A program made the position numbers and the translations under genes. A DNA stretch of 64,000 nucleotides from Azolla caroliniana (Eukaryota > Polypodiophyta), in contig JBHGNT010000014.1 in assembly GCA_043228905.1 (NCBI GenBank), positions 3,348,001 to 3,412,000 on the forward strand, written 5' to 3'. The notes beneath the pieces are model-generated. The model was not told where the DNA came from and searched no databases. It saw only the letters and a program-made list of their open reading frames with translations. This document shows, piece after piece, positions 22,849 to 32,519 of the stretch (position 1 is its first letter; each line of letters starts with the position of its first letter).

Positions 22849-25800
22849 ATGGGTCGACCACCGGTCAATGTTCAGAGTATGGACATGTCGGCATTACACC
22901 GTACATTACCAACAATAGAGGAGTTACAATTTCGACAAGCAGTTCAATGCACCACTTGTTTAAATACGGGGCATTCGGCAATTGAATGTACGTTAAGAAC
23001 ACATTGTACAATATGTCATTCAAAATTACATTCAGTAGAACAATGTGAATATAATCTGCTTAATAAAACTACGACGTCAGTACGACAAATTTTTACTGAC
23101 AATGGTTACCAAAATAACACTAATCTGTTCAATGGTTATCAAAATAATAATTTTTCACAAAATCAGCAAAATGTACAACAAAATCCGGTTCTACAGCCAA
23201 ATCAGATCTTTTCACAACAAAATATGCAACCCACTCAAGTGACTCAAGCATTTCAACCAGGTTTTGCTCAATCCAACCCACCATTCGTACAGAATCCGAA
23301 TCAATATTTTCAACAAAATAATCAAAGTTTCCAACAAGGTAACCCACCATTTCAAGGGTTTCAACAGAACGGTCCGAATGTGCAACCGAATTCTACATAT
23401 CAACCAAATCCGGCATTTCAACCGGGTAATATGACCTTTCAACATAATACTCAAACCGTTCCACAAAATAATCAAATGTTTCAACAGAATAATTTTCCGC
23501 CAAATCAGGAGTTCGAGATAACACAAAATGTAGCACAACCAAATGATAATACCGAACAATTTAGGCAGAATCGGTATAAAAATAAGAGATTTTACAAACC
23601 AAAAGCTACGCGTCAATACCAACAAAACCCGAGTGGTAATGAAGAGCAGCAATTTAATAACGGCCAATTTGCACATGGAGAGACCGGTGGAACATTTGTA
23701 CCCACTTGTTATATTTGTCGACAACTAGGCCATTATGCTAATCAATGTCCGGTTAAAGGAAAGGGTTCAGCAGTTAATATGGTAATACCGGAAGTTCAGC
23801 AAGTAACGACACGCAGCAAAAGCAAACAATCAGAGTGGGAAATTCAGGAAGAAGTTCGGAAGGCGGCAAAAGAATGGGTTGACGAAGCAAATCAAAGTAA
23901 TGTGAATCGAATGTTACAAGACAATAACATTGACCAGAACATCGTTGTACAACAGTCATTGGGGAATAAGGAACAGGAAGAAACTTGGAAACTGTTGGCT
24001 GATTGCCAAGTGTCATTGCCACTTACGGGCTTACTTAAGTTAGTACCAAGGTTTACAGAAAAAGTGGCAGAATTAATTGCATATAAAGGTTCCGAACAAA
24101 TAGCAGTACACTACAATAAGCCAAGTAATAACCCTTCGATCATGGATGAACAGAATCCGTCGATTAAGGTAATACTTTACGGGCAAGAAGTCGGAAATGT
24201 GATTATAGATGGAGGCTCGAGAGTTAATGTGATTAACAAAGCTACATGTGAAAAACTAGGAATCACGGAATGGGAAGCATGTCCGTTTTGGTTACGAATG
24301 GCAGATACAAGTACGGTACGACCGATTGGTTTGCTTCGACAACTGGATGTAATAATCGGGGGACACAGTTTTCAGATTTCGGCAGTAATTTTGCAGTTAG
24401 AAACACAGGGAGCATACCCCTTGTTATTGGGGAGACCATGGTTAAAGACAGCTAATATCAAACAAAATTGGAAACAAAATGTGCTAACATTTAGGAAAGG
24501 AAAAACTAAGGTCAGGATTCCGACGCACAACAAAGTGACAACAAGCAAACAGAGTTTACCCGTACATGCAGAAGCAGTTAATATGATGGAAGGATTGGAC
24601 GAGGAAGAAGAAAGTCAGTATTTCAATGATAATAAAAAAATCATCCCTCTATTTGAGGTAGATATTTTGCAAGCATTAACACCATATGTAGACTCACACG
24701 AAGAAGTGCCAATAGATGAACAAACAATGAAAGAAATACGAATGCAACAAGAAGCTACAGATAAGGAAATGAAGGTATCGCAGAGAGTGCAAGCCTCAGC
24801 ATTGGAGGAGATCGATTTGGCAGGAGTAGAGGATGGTGAAAGAAAAACAGTCTTGATTGCTAGAGATTTGGCAGAAAATGACAAACGGACATTAACAACA
24901 TTACTATTACAATATAAAGATGTTTTTGCATGGTCGTTTGACGATATGAAAGGTCTGGATCCCGCTTTTTGTCAACATCAAATCAATTTGCATAAAGATG
25001 CAAAGCCAGTACAACAACGCAGGTACAGGTTGAATCCGAATTATGCTATCAAAGTTAAAGAAGAAATCGATAAACTCTTAAAAGTAGGATTTATTCGACC
25101 CGTCAAAAAATCAACATGGCTGAGTCCGATAGTAGTAGTCCCAAAAAAGAATGGGAAAATTCGCGTATGTGTGGATTACAGAAAATTGAATGCAGCGACA
25201 ATTACGGATACGTTTCCGTTGCCATTCACAGATGGGATATTAGATGCAGTAGCTGGACATGAAATTTATAGTTTCTTGGATGGGTTCAGTGGGTACAACC
25301 AAGTACGGATGAATCCGGAAGATCAGGAAAAGACAGCTTTTGTCACAAAATGGGGTGTCTTTGTGGCAGTAGTAATGATGTTCGGTTTAAAAACAGCTCC
25401 AGCTACATTTCAGCGAGTAATACAGGAAATATTCGGGGAATATATTCCAGCTTTCATGCAGGTGTTTTTAGATGATTTTGCGGTATATAGTCGGAAAGCT
25501 AATCATTTTGAGCATTTATGGCTATGTTTAGAAAAATGTCGAAAAGGGCGTCTTAGCTTAAATCCAGCCAAATGCGCATTCGGAGTTATGAGTGGTACGT
25601 TACTTGGGCATATTGTCAGTCAAGAAGGGATTGCAGTGGACCCAGACAAAGTTAAAGCAATTATGGAGGCAACACCACCAACAAATGCTAAAGCTCTGAG
25701 TAGATTTTTGGGTCAAATTCGGTGGCACAGTAGAATGATGAGATATCTAGCAGACATTGCTATTCCGTTACACACAGCAGTACACAAAGTTCCTTTTATA

Positions 25801-26448
25801 TGGACAAGTATAGAACAGGATGCATACGAATGTCTCAAGAGGATGCTGACAAAGGTTCCGGTAGTTCAACCACCGGACTGGAACAAACCATTTCATGTTT
25901 TCGTCGATGCGTCGGACATTGCCATAGGCAGTGCTTTAATGCAATTATCCGAACCAAACTGGTATAGGCCGGTATACTATGCCAGTAGGAAACTTTCGTC
26001 GGCCGAAAGAAACTATTCAACAACCGAAAGAGAAGCTTTGGGAATGATATATAGTGTGAACAAATTTCGACATTACCTTTTGGGTAAGAAATTTACATTT
26101 CATGTGGATCATTCGGCTCTACTGTATCTAGTTTCCAAACAAGAACTGACAGGCAAGTTAGCCAGATGGACGTTATTGCTTCAAGAGTTTGAATTCGACA
26201 TTATACATCGACCAGGAGCACAGCACGCGATTGCTGACTATCTCAGTCGGCTTGAATATGGAGAAGAAGCGGTTGGTGTTAAAGATGATTTTCCAGATAC
26301 TCAATTATTTCGGGTTGAGGCAGTAAAAGCACAAGAAATGAATGAGGAAAAAGAGGATGAATGGATTTCCGAAATGACGATATTTCTATCAACAGGAATT
26401 CCGGCCGAACACATGTCGACAGATGAAAGAAAAAGAATTGCAGTATAA
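22849..26448 (+). CDS. Gypsy-A Gag C-terminal part, protease, reverse transcriptase and RNase H
   Basis: A 1199-codon open frame. Residues 34-66 hold cysteine-rich knuckle motifs (CTTCLNTGHSAIEC, then CTICHSKLHSVEQC). Residues of about 85-275 are a Gln/Asn/Pro/Phe-rich low-complexity stretch. A second typical knuckle CYICRQLGHYANQC is at about 287-300. The protease is near residue 452 with IIDGGSRVN (Asp-Gly-Gly instead of Asp-Ser-Gly). Reverse transcriptase runs about 700-960 (VCVDYRKLNAATITDTFPLP, active site VFLDDF near 870). RNase H begins near 1018 (FVDASDIAIGSALMQ) and ends at GAQHAIADYLSR. The usual MPFGL box reads MMFGL. It ends at an in-frame TAA just before integrase. Confidence 0.9.
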   Translation: MGRPPVNVQSMDMSALHRTLPTIEELQFRQAVQCTTCLNTGHSAIECTLRTHCTICHSKLHSVEQCEYNLLNKTTTSVRQIFTDNGYQNNTNLFNGYQNNNFSQNQQNVQQNPVLQPNQIFSQQNMQPTQVTQAFQPGFAQSNPPFVQNPNQYFQQNNQSFQQGNPPFQGFQQNGPNVQPNSTYQPNPAFQPGNMTFQHNTQTVPQNNQMFQQNNFPPNQEFEITQNVAQPNDNTEQFRQNRYKNKRFYKPKATRQYQQNPSGNEEQQFNNGQFAHGETGGTFVPTCYICRQLGHYANQCPVKGKGSAVNMVIPEVQQVTTRSKSKQSEWEIQEEVRKAAKEWVDEANQSNVNRMLQDNNIDQNIVVQQSLGNKEQEETWKLLADCQVSLPLTGLLKLVPRFTEKVAELIAYKGSEQIAVHYNKPSNNPSIMDEQNPSIKVILYGQEVGNVIIDGGSRVNVINKATCEKLGITEWEACPFWLRMADTSTVRPIGLLRQLDVIIGGHSFQISAVILQLETQGAYPLLLGRPWLKTANIKQNWKQNVLTFRKGKTKVRIPTHNKVTTSKQSLPVHAEAVNMMEGLDEEEESQYFNDNKKIIPLFEVDILQALTPYVDSHEEVPIDEQTMKEIRMQQEATDKEMKVSQRVQASALEEIDLAGVEDGERKTVLIARDLAENDKRTLTTLLLQYKDVFAWSFDDMKGLDPAFCQHQINLHKDAKPVQQRRYRLNPNYAIKVKEEIDKLLKVGFIRPVKKSTWLSPIVVVPKKNGKIRVCVDYRKLNAATITDTFPLPFTDGILDAVAGHEIYSFLDGFSGYNQVRMNPEDQEKTAFVTKWGVFVAVVMMFGLKTAPATFQRVIQEIFGEYIPAFMQVFLDDFAVYSRKANHFEHLWLCLEKCRKGRLSLNPAKCAFGVMSGTLLGHIVSQEGIAVDPDKVKAIMEATPPTNAKALSRFLGQIRWHSRMMRYLADIAIPLHTAVHKVPFIWTSIEQDAYECLKRMLTKVPVVQPPDWNKPFHVFVDASDIAIGSALMQLSEPNWYRPVYYASRKLSSAERNYSTTEREALGMIYSVNKFRHYLLGKKFTFHVDHSALLYLVSKQELTGKLARWTLLLQEFEFDIIHRPGAQHAIADYLSRLEYGEEAVGVKDDFPDTQLFRVEAVKAQEMNEEKEDEWISEMTIFLSTGIPAEHMSTDERKRIAV

Positions 26449-27650
26449 AGTCAAAATTTTTGTTTATTTAATGACATGTTGTATCATAAAGGAGCGGATG
26501 GAATATGGCGAAGGGCAGTACGGAAATTTGAAAAATTAGCCATATTAACAGAGTCACATTGTGGAATTGCTGGCGGTCATTAGCAGGAGAAGCAACAACC
26601 AGAAAAATATGGAATAGCGGGTTATGGTGGCCAACGGTGATGAAAGATGCTAACGAATACTGTAAGAAATGCGATTTGTGTCAAAGAATGGGGCAACCAA
26701 CCGAAAAGGATCGAATGCCTTTTCAACCGGTTTGACCTCTTGAGCCATTTCAGAAATGGGGCTTAGATTTTGTTGGCCCATTCAAACCAGCAGCTGCAAG
26801 AACCAATAATCGATATATCATAATTGCGACTGACTATTGCACAAAATGGGTTGAAGCAAAAGCTCTCAGAGACAATACAACAGCATCCACAGCAAAATTC
26901 CTGTATGAAAATATATGGTGTCGATTCGGTTGCCCAATAGAATTGGTAAGCGATCAAGGCACTCATTTTATTAACAAGTTAATATACGAATTAACTAATT
27001 ATTATGTCGTAGTTCATATGAAAAGTACGCCTTACTATCCCCAAGCTAATGGATTGGCAGAATCGACAAATAAAACAATTCAAACAATTTTAAAGAAGAT
27101 AGTGAATGAAAATCGTACTGATTGGGATCAAAAGTTAAATAGTGCATTATGGGCATATCGTACTTCGTACAAAACATCCATTAAATCAACACCTTTCCGA
27201 ATGGCATTCGGACTTGAAGCCGTTATGCCGATCGAATTTCAAATTCCGACACTTCGTATCCAAGCGACGAATAAGTTAAATGAAATAGAATCGGAGCAGA
27301 TACGCAAAGAGGCTTTATTAGTATTCGAAGAAGAACGGATTCAATCAATGTCAGCACTAGAACACAAGCAGAGACAAATTAAGGCATTCGTAAATCGACA
27401 TCGAAGGAAATCGGAAGAGCAATTCGAAATTGGGAAACCGGTATTGGTATTCCAGACGAAAATGGGACTTATGCCTGGGAAACTCCGGTATAGATGGACA
27501 GGTCCAGTATGGATAATTAATAGTAAAAATGGTACGTATCAGCTGGGATCATTAACCGGAGAGGCTTTACCGAAATGGGTAAATGGATTCCGGCTTAAAC
27601 CGTATTTGGGAGATATGTCGGTAAACCCGTTTATTCAAACGGAAGAGTAA
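26449..27650 (+). pseudogene. Gypsy-A integrase
   Basis: Continues the pol frame after the TAA at 26446-26448. The zinc-binding HHCC region (HCGIAGGH, then YCKKCDLCQ) is at about 26560-26690 with a small frame error near 26580. The core follows with WGLDFVGPF, a stop at about 26734, ATDYCTKWVEAKAL, then an open frame 26943-27650 with ELVSDQGTHFINKLI and the catalytic Glu block YYPQANGLAESTNKTIQ. The C-terminal part (RYRWTGPVWIINSKNGTYQL) is intact. No chromodomain follows. Only about three lesions separate it from an open frame. Confidence 0.85.
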
Positions 27651-27850
27651 AAAAAAAAATTAAAAAAAAAAAAAAAAACTAACTCAATAGTTCTTGTCAA
27701 ATGTAGAAATACAATCTTGCCATAACAGTCTTAATCGACTATAAATAGAAAGAGGAATTGCATGATTATTAGTAAATAGTACAACCACTACACGTAGAGT
27801 TAATACTAATTAATTCCTACATTAATAGCAATTACTATTCTTTAGTCATA
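27651..27850 (+). promoter_or_regulatory. Spacer before the extra ORF with poly(A) runs and a splice-acceptor-like end
   Basis: Two A-runs at 27650-27680 are followed by AT-rich leader. The last bases, TTACTATTCTTTAG ending at 27845, form a pyrimidine-rich AG acceptor-like sequence 5 nt before the ATG at 27851. This would suit expression of the downstream ORF from a spliced RNA. That is inference from sequence only. Confidence 0.4.
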
Positions 27851-30508
27851 ATGCATAAGTTAATATCGTTAAAGCATATTTCCGTATCTTCTGTGTCGCC
27901 AAAGCAACAGAAACGAGTGCAGATATCAAAATATTCTGAGCCTTCGTGCCCTAGCTCGCCCAAACTCTGTTTTTCTGATTTTCATCGCTACAGAAGCTGT
28001 GAAGATCTCCAACCGTCATCGACAAGTGATTCAGAACAAGCAAACACAGAAGTCATGCCGATTCCTGTGTCTGAAGAACTGCGACTGTGGCTTCATGAGA
28101 GAAACTTACAAGGTTTCATCAAAGTAGCAGAAGCGGAACCTCATCCGCAGGCGGAAGAATTGGTACAACAACTAGACATCACCAAGGTTACCACAAAGAA
28201 AATACGAAATGCATTACAGATGCCAAGAGGAGGCTTTGAGGCAGTTAAAAAACCTTCATCAGAAGCACTCCAATCGTATTTCGGGGAATACTCACCCTCG
28301 GCAAAAGCATATCAGACTTATGGAGGTCGGGATGAGTTTTTCCATGAAGTGGCTAGATTTTTATTAGAGGTGGGATTTGTCAGTCCTCGTTTTTATTGTA
28401 TGCCGAAAAAAAGGGTTGGGTTTATCATAGCCGCATACGAAAAAGAGGATTTCAACTGGCCACTATTGTCGGGGGAAGCTCTGAGAGAGCAGCTACAAGG
28501 GGTAAAAACAGGAAAACCAATGAAGCAAATTTTTGGTCGTTGGCTATCGGTATTGTTTCCGATTCAAGAATCGGAAACTCCTGTTCAGTCAAGAAGACCA
28601 CCGATAGTACAAGCACCGCGAAGACACCGACAGGTAGTACATGAAGAATGGATAGAGGAAGAATCGGCACATGCCGATAATATACAAACGGATATGCCTC
28701 AGTCGGAACCACCAAGACCAGAGAATCCCGAAAACAGGCAACCAGCAGCCGAACAAGAAACAGTTGACCATTTGATAAACAAGCAGCAGCCGACAGAAAA
28801 TCGACAACAAGCGGAGAAGATGCGACAAAGGACAAGGGTTAAACAAAAGGCTAATCGGCAATTCCAACCAGAAAACAGGGATGGGTCAGCACTGAAAAGG
28901 CAACGCACAAAGGAAAATTTGAATACGCCTGTAGTAGCAGAGAATGAGAGCGTTTCGACACAACCTCAACAAGGACAATCTTCAAAAGTAGCAATTCGGG
29001 AAGCACATGGGTACTTGGATATTCCACCAGCAGCACATGAATTAGCGGCCATTTTACAGTTCGGAACTTCATACGAACTGGTTGAATGGTTGGCTAAAAG
29101 ATTGACAGAAGTATCAGAACGGCTAGCTCAAGAACATAATGACCGAATAATGATACAGAAAGCCTTACAAGGAGTGTTGGAACCTCAAGAAAAAGCAGAG
29201 ATAGAGAAAATCGGCCGGAAAAGAAATGCACAGAATAGAGGAGAGGCTATTGAAATGCCACCATTACATGAAGCACTGGTCGAAATTCATAAAGAATATG
29301 AAACGGCACGCAAAGCAGCCAGTGATATGGCTGAAAGATACAAAAGTGTATCAGCATCGGCGGAGGTGCTGAAACATCAGTTTTGTAACATACAGGCAGA
29401 AAATAAAGAACTAAAAGAAAGTCTAAACAAATGGGAAACGCAGGCACGGCCTATGGCGTCGGAGTCAGAATGGCAGCAGAAATTGGAGGACGCTGAAAAA
29501 GCACGTCAAGCAGAAACAACAAGGGCCAACAATGCTGTACTTCGAACTACAGAATTAGAAAAACAAATAGAAACTATTCAAAATGGCCAATACAAAGTTC
29601 TCGAAGAAAAAAATCAATTAATAAACGAATTACAGAAAAATCTCGAAGAAGCTAAGACGGCCAATCATACATATACCGAACAAATTGAGGAATTCGAAAG
29701 GTATATAGTGTCACAGGAAAGTCAATTGACAGAAAAAGAGCGGAGTCTTGAAGAAGTCAACAGAAGAATTACGGAACAGCAGGAGGAATGGAGCAAAGAG
29801 AAATCGGCATTCGAACAACAACTGAACGAAATTCGGAAGATATCGGAACAAAGGTGGCTGGACATATATGTAGTCGAATCCAAACTAATGCGAGCTGAAA
29901 GTGAAAACCGAGCTACTATTACGGATTTACGGAAAGAGTTGCAAACCGCTCAATACGTCGCAAGCATCACTAAGGACAAAGTGCAGCACATCATAGGGAA
30001 ACATCGAATCCTAGCAAAGAAAATGATCGATGAATCCCTTGCGCAAGGATGGAAGTTATGGACGGCACAAGCGGCAGAATTACAGTTATTGCGCGCCGAC
30101 AAAAATAACCGTCAGGTCCAAGGTGCAGGTTTTTTTAAAATGGCACAAAAGGATATTGACAATATCCAAGAGGATATCATGAAAGATATGGACGAAATTG
30201 CGGCATTTTACAGAGAAGAAATTCAACGTATTATGCAAGAATTCGACAAAAATGATATAGGCACTTCCGTCCAGTTGGATAAAATCGAAGCCGAAAGAAC
30301 CAGCAAGACTCCTGGTCTTCAAGCTCCCGGAAGATGTGAACTAGAGCAGCCAACCGAATCACAACATTCAAAACCTGCTCCGAATGACGACTGTGACACA
30401 GATGAAGATGAAGATGAAGAGGAAGATATAGATGGAATACATCCAAGGCCAGAAGAGCCTTCGATTTTTGATATTCTGAACGATTCGGATGAAGAGCTAC
30501 AGGAATAG
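27851..30508 (+). CDS. Gypsy-A extra ORF: 885-residue coiled-coil protein of unknown function
   Basis: A single unbroken sense frame between integrase and the 3' LTR. Residues 1-75 are Ser/Lys-rich. About 75-240 looks globular (LRLWLHERNLQGFIKVAEAE, FHEVARFLLEVGFVSPRFYC, then KQIFGRWLSVLFPIQE). 240-400 is rich in Pro, Gln, Arg and Glu. About 410-820 is dominated by charged heptad-like sequence (for example EKNQLINELQKNLEEAK) and predicts a long coiled coil. The C-terminus is very acidic (DTDEDEDEEEDIDG). No signal peptide, membrane segment, protease-like or RNA-binding motif is visible, so it is not a typical env-like protein. It is fully open over 2.66 kb while gag-pol has several stops. I do not recognise the family. 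Confidence 0.85.
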   Translation: MHKLISLKHISVSSVSPKQQKRVQISKYSEPSCPSSPKLCFSDFHRYRSCEDLQPSSTSDSEQANTEVMPIPVSEELRLWLHERNLQGFIKVAEAEPHPQAEELVQQLDITKVTTKKIRNALQMPRGGFEAVKKPSSEALQSYFGEYSPSAKAYQTYGGRDEFFHEVARFLLEVGFVSPRFYCMPKKRVGFIIAAYEKEDFNWPLLSGEALREQLQGVKTGKPMKQIFGRWLSVLFPIQESETPVQSRRPPIVQAPRRHRQVVHEEWIEEESAHADNIQTDMPQSEPPRPENPENRQPAAEQETVDHLINKQQPTENRQQAEKMRQRTRVKQKANRQFQPENRDGSALKRQRTKENLNTPVVAENESVSTQPQQGQSSKVAIREAHGYLDIPPAAHELAAILQFGTSYELVEWLAKRLTEVSERLAQEHNDRIMIQKALQGVLEPQEKAEIEKIGRKRNAQNRGEAIEMPPLHEALVEIHKEYETARKAASDMAERYKSVSASAEVLKHQFCNIQAENKELKESLNKWETQARPMASESEWQQKLEDAEKARQAETTRANNAVLRTTELEKQIETIQNGQYKVLEEKNQLINELQKNLEEAKTANHTYTEQIEEFERYIVSQESQLTEKERSLEEVNRRITEQQEEWSKEKSAFEQQLNEIRKISEQRWLDIYVVESKLMRAESENRATITDLRKELQTAQYVASITKDKVQHIIGKHRILAKKMIDESLAQGWKLWTAQAAELQLLRADKNNRQVQGAGFFKMAQKDIDNIQEDIMKDMDEIAAFYREEIQRIMQEFDKNDIGTSVQLDKIEAERTSKTPGLQAPGRCELEQPTESQHSKPAPNDDCDTDEDEDEEEDIDGIHPRPEEPSIFDILNDSDEELQE

Positions 30509-30552
30509 GCGTGGGTTCGCTGGACAAGGTCCTGGTCCACGAACGTGCCAAG

Positions 30553-31008
30553 TGTTACCCGGACTCGGACAGTCAGTTTTACCGAACAAGTGGGAAAGCG
30601 TCGAAAACGGAGTCGGTTCGGATTGACTGTTCGGATCAATGACTCAACAGTGAACAAAGAGAACTAAGTTAGTTAGATAATTTTGTAATTCTTGATAGTA
30701 AGTAGGAATAGTTCTTGATGAGAAAAGACCTTCGGTATACCTATAAAAGGGAACCGAAGGCATTGTAAGAAAGGTCGTTTATTTAGTAATATAAGTTTAA
30801 GTTAGGAATATCATGTACGGATTCTGTGTTCTTTCTATTGTCTATGTTGTTAAGTGCAAGCTTCCTAATTTATAACTAAGTAACGATCACGGTAATTACC
30901 GATTAATATAGTATAATTCCGTTCGTAAAACACAATTCCTTGTTAGAACGTTGAGTAGTGACGTTCACTCTTCTGTATCGGTAGTAGTTAGTAATTAGCC
31001 AATTAACA
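30553..31008 (+). repeat. Gypsy-A 3' LTR
   Basis: 456 bp, the same length as the 5' copy, with substitutions near 30590, 30629, 30649, 30796, 30892, 30958 and 31001. It is followed by GATAG, the target duplication. The bases just before it (GGTCCACGAACGTGCCAAG) do not form a clear polypurine tract. Confidence 0.93.
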
Positions 31009-31180
31009 GATAGTGCAGAAGCCCATTTCTGAACAGAAATGGCTCAGGAAACTGGCCGAAGCCAAAGACGGCCAAGGATGAGGAATAATGACCGACAACG
31101 GTCAAATGTTGGCCAGGCAAGACAGGCGAAGGTGTGAAAGGAGATAGGAAGCCAAGCACTGGAAAAACCAAATAGGGCGT
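31009..31180 (+). pseudogene. Copia-B gag, continuation after Gypsy-A
   Basis: Begins with the target duplication GATAG and continues the copia Gag that stops at 21643. The frame runs through a degraded zinc knuckle (a C..C....KHWK-like block near 31125-31160). It ends where a new LTR-like sequence begins. This shows that Gypsy-A is younger than Copia-B. Confidence 0.55.
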
Positions 31181-31189
31181 TTTACTATA

Positions 31190-31693
31190 ACACCAATTAT
31201 TCAATGAGGGAAAACGATTGTAACTGACCATGTTTCCCAGAAATAGGAAGGAGAGAGTCTTATATAAGTGCTGTGTGAATGAGAGAGAGAGAGGGATGGA
31301 GATTTAGACGAGTAATTGTACAAGAGGGTGGAGCAGTTTTCTGAGAGAATAGAGAACTATACCAACAATCGATCAATACTTGTAATGGAGTTGTAACCAT
31401 AATATATCATTCGTTCTTGTGGGGAAACCTTGTGTGGCCTATCTGCATTGGGAAGGTGTTGATCTCTCTCATAGTATTGTTGAAAGATTGTTCATATTGT
31501 ATATTGTGCTGTTGTAACTTTGAGAATAATACAGTTACATCGTCTTGTGCCTAACTCTGTTTTTCTTCTCCTTGTCTTCTATTTGATCCTATCTCTAATG
31601 AAGTTGCGTTTACTCATAAAATTTTCTATCTATTTGAGTTCTTCATAGAAAGAGTGGTGATTATTGTTCCGCACAAGATGGATGCTTACAACA
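31190..31693 (+). repeat. Copia LTR fragment with primer-binding site
   Basis: Contains a TATA-like CTTATATAAGTGCTG near 31259 and ends CTTACAACA at 31693. The Met-tRNA type primer-binding site TGGTATCAAAGCTTGG follows at 31696-31711. That order marks a 5' LTR on the plus strand. The left edge is not fixed (31181-31205). About 80 bp of internal sequence follows before homology is lost. No matching second LTR was found in the window. Confidence 0.65.
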
Positions 31694-31711
31694 TATGGTA
31701 TCAAAGCTTGG

Positions 31712-32330
31712 ATTTTTTCGATTTTGCTACTGGTCGTCATCTTGTCTTCATCAACATCTTCTTTTGTCCCTTCTAAAGATCGTTTCTGGTATAACAGATT
31801 CAAATATTTTACTACAGCTGAAATCCCTTGTTTGACAACTCCCTACAAGATCCTTTTTAGCAAGGAGAAACACCTGGAAAACTGGCAGTTCGCTGAGATA
31901 AATCTATCTTGAAGTAGGCCAGTCGGTTGTACTTCGCCTTCGTGATTGTAGCCACTCGAAGTGAGGTATTTTCTGTCAAGATTCAAACTCTTGACATAAC
32001 CATGTTGTAATCGAGTGTTATGTGTTAACCACACATCTAGCATATAATCATGTATATACGTCCTCATTGTAGGTTTTAACTAGCATCATGTGCATAATTC
32101 CCCCCTTGTATTATTTACACTTGGCACATGTATGCGTACCTACTGCCTACATGCTCTATTGTATCACATGTGTGCAACATGTATGCATGCCACTTAGTAT
32201 AAATAGTTGAGTTCACCTTGAAGGAATTCAAGGTGAACAACGCCAGTCATGGACATATCAATCTAGTATTCTCATTTCGCCCAATCTTATCTCCTTAATC
32301 TTCATCTCTATCTTCATCAAGTTAGACGAT
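31712..32330 (+). other. Unassigned repeat remnant, LTR-like promoter at its end
   Basis: No coding frame with a domain. A TATA-like AGTATAAATAGTTGAG at about 32198-32213, followed by transcript-leader-like sequence, suggests another LTR piece ending near 32330. The ends could not be defined. Confidence 0.35.
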
Positions 32331-32519
32331 AATCGGCCAGGCCACCTGGCGTTGCCCACTCGCTCATCGTAAGTACTTGAAGTGCGGTCCCAGGAACAAC
32401 CCCCATCCATGCCTCATTTGGCTAAACAACATTCGGGAAGACCAGTCGGATTTGTCCTTCTCGTTGTTGTAGTCACCTGAAGCAGGATCAACTTGGACAA
32501 TCGGCACAAATGGCAAATA

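Larger units (their letters stand above)
21644..31008 (+). mobile_element. Gypsy-A, Ty3/gypsy LTR retrotransposon with an extra 3' ORF
   Basis: A complete 9365-bp insertion with 456-bp LTRs and a perfect 5-bp target duplication GATAG (21639-21643 and 31009-31013). Order: gag, protease, reverse transcriptase, RNase H, integrase, then an additional 885-codon ORF before the 3' LTR. About eight differences between LTRs were counted by eye (about 98% identity), so it is fairly young. The reverse transcriptase (FLDGFSGYNQ, VFLDDF) resembles the non-chromovirus gypsy branch that includes Athila and Tat. No chromodomain was seen. Gag-pol is one frame broken by a few stops. It sits inside the gag of a copia relic. 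Confidence 0.95.

Noticed and set aside
23129-23724. Minus-strand open frames of 73 and 170 codons inside Gypsy-A
   Set aside because: They are antisense shadows of the Gln/Asn-rich Gag stretch. The Ile/Leu-rich composition follows from AAT/CAA codons read backward.
27851-30508. Envelope-like protein in Gypsy-A
   Set aside because: No signal peptide, membrane segment or cleavage-like site. Composition is that of a coiled-coil, acidic-tailed soluble protein.
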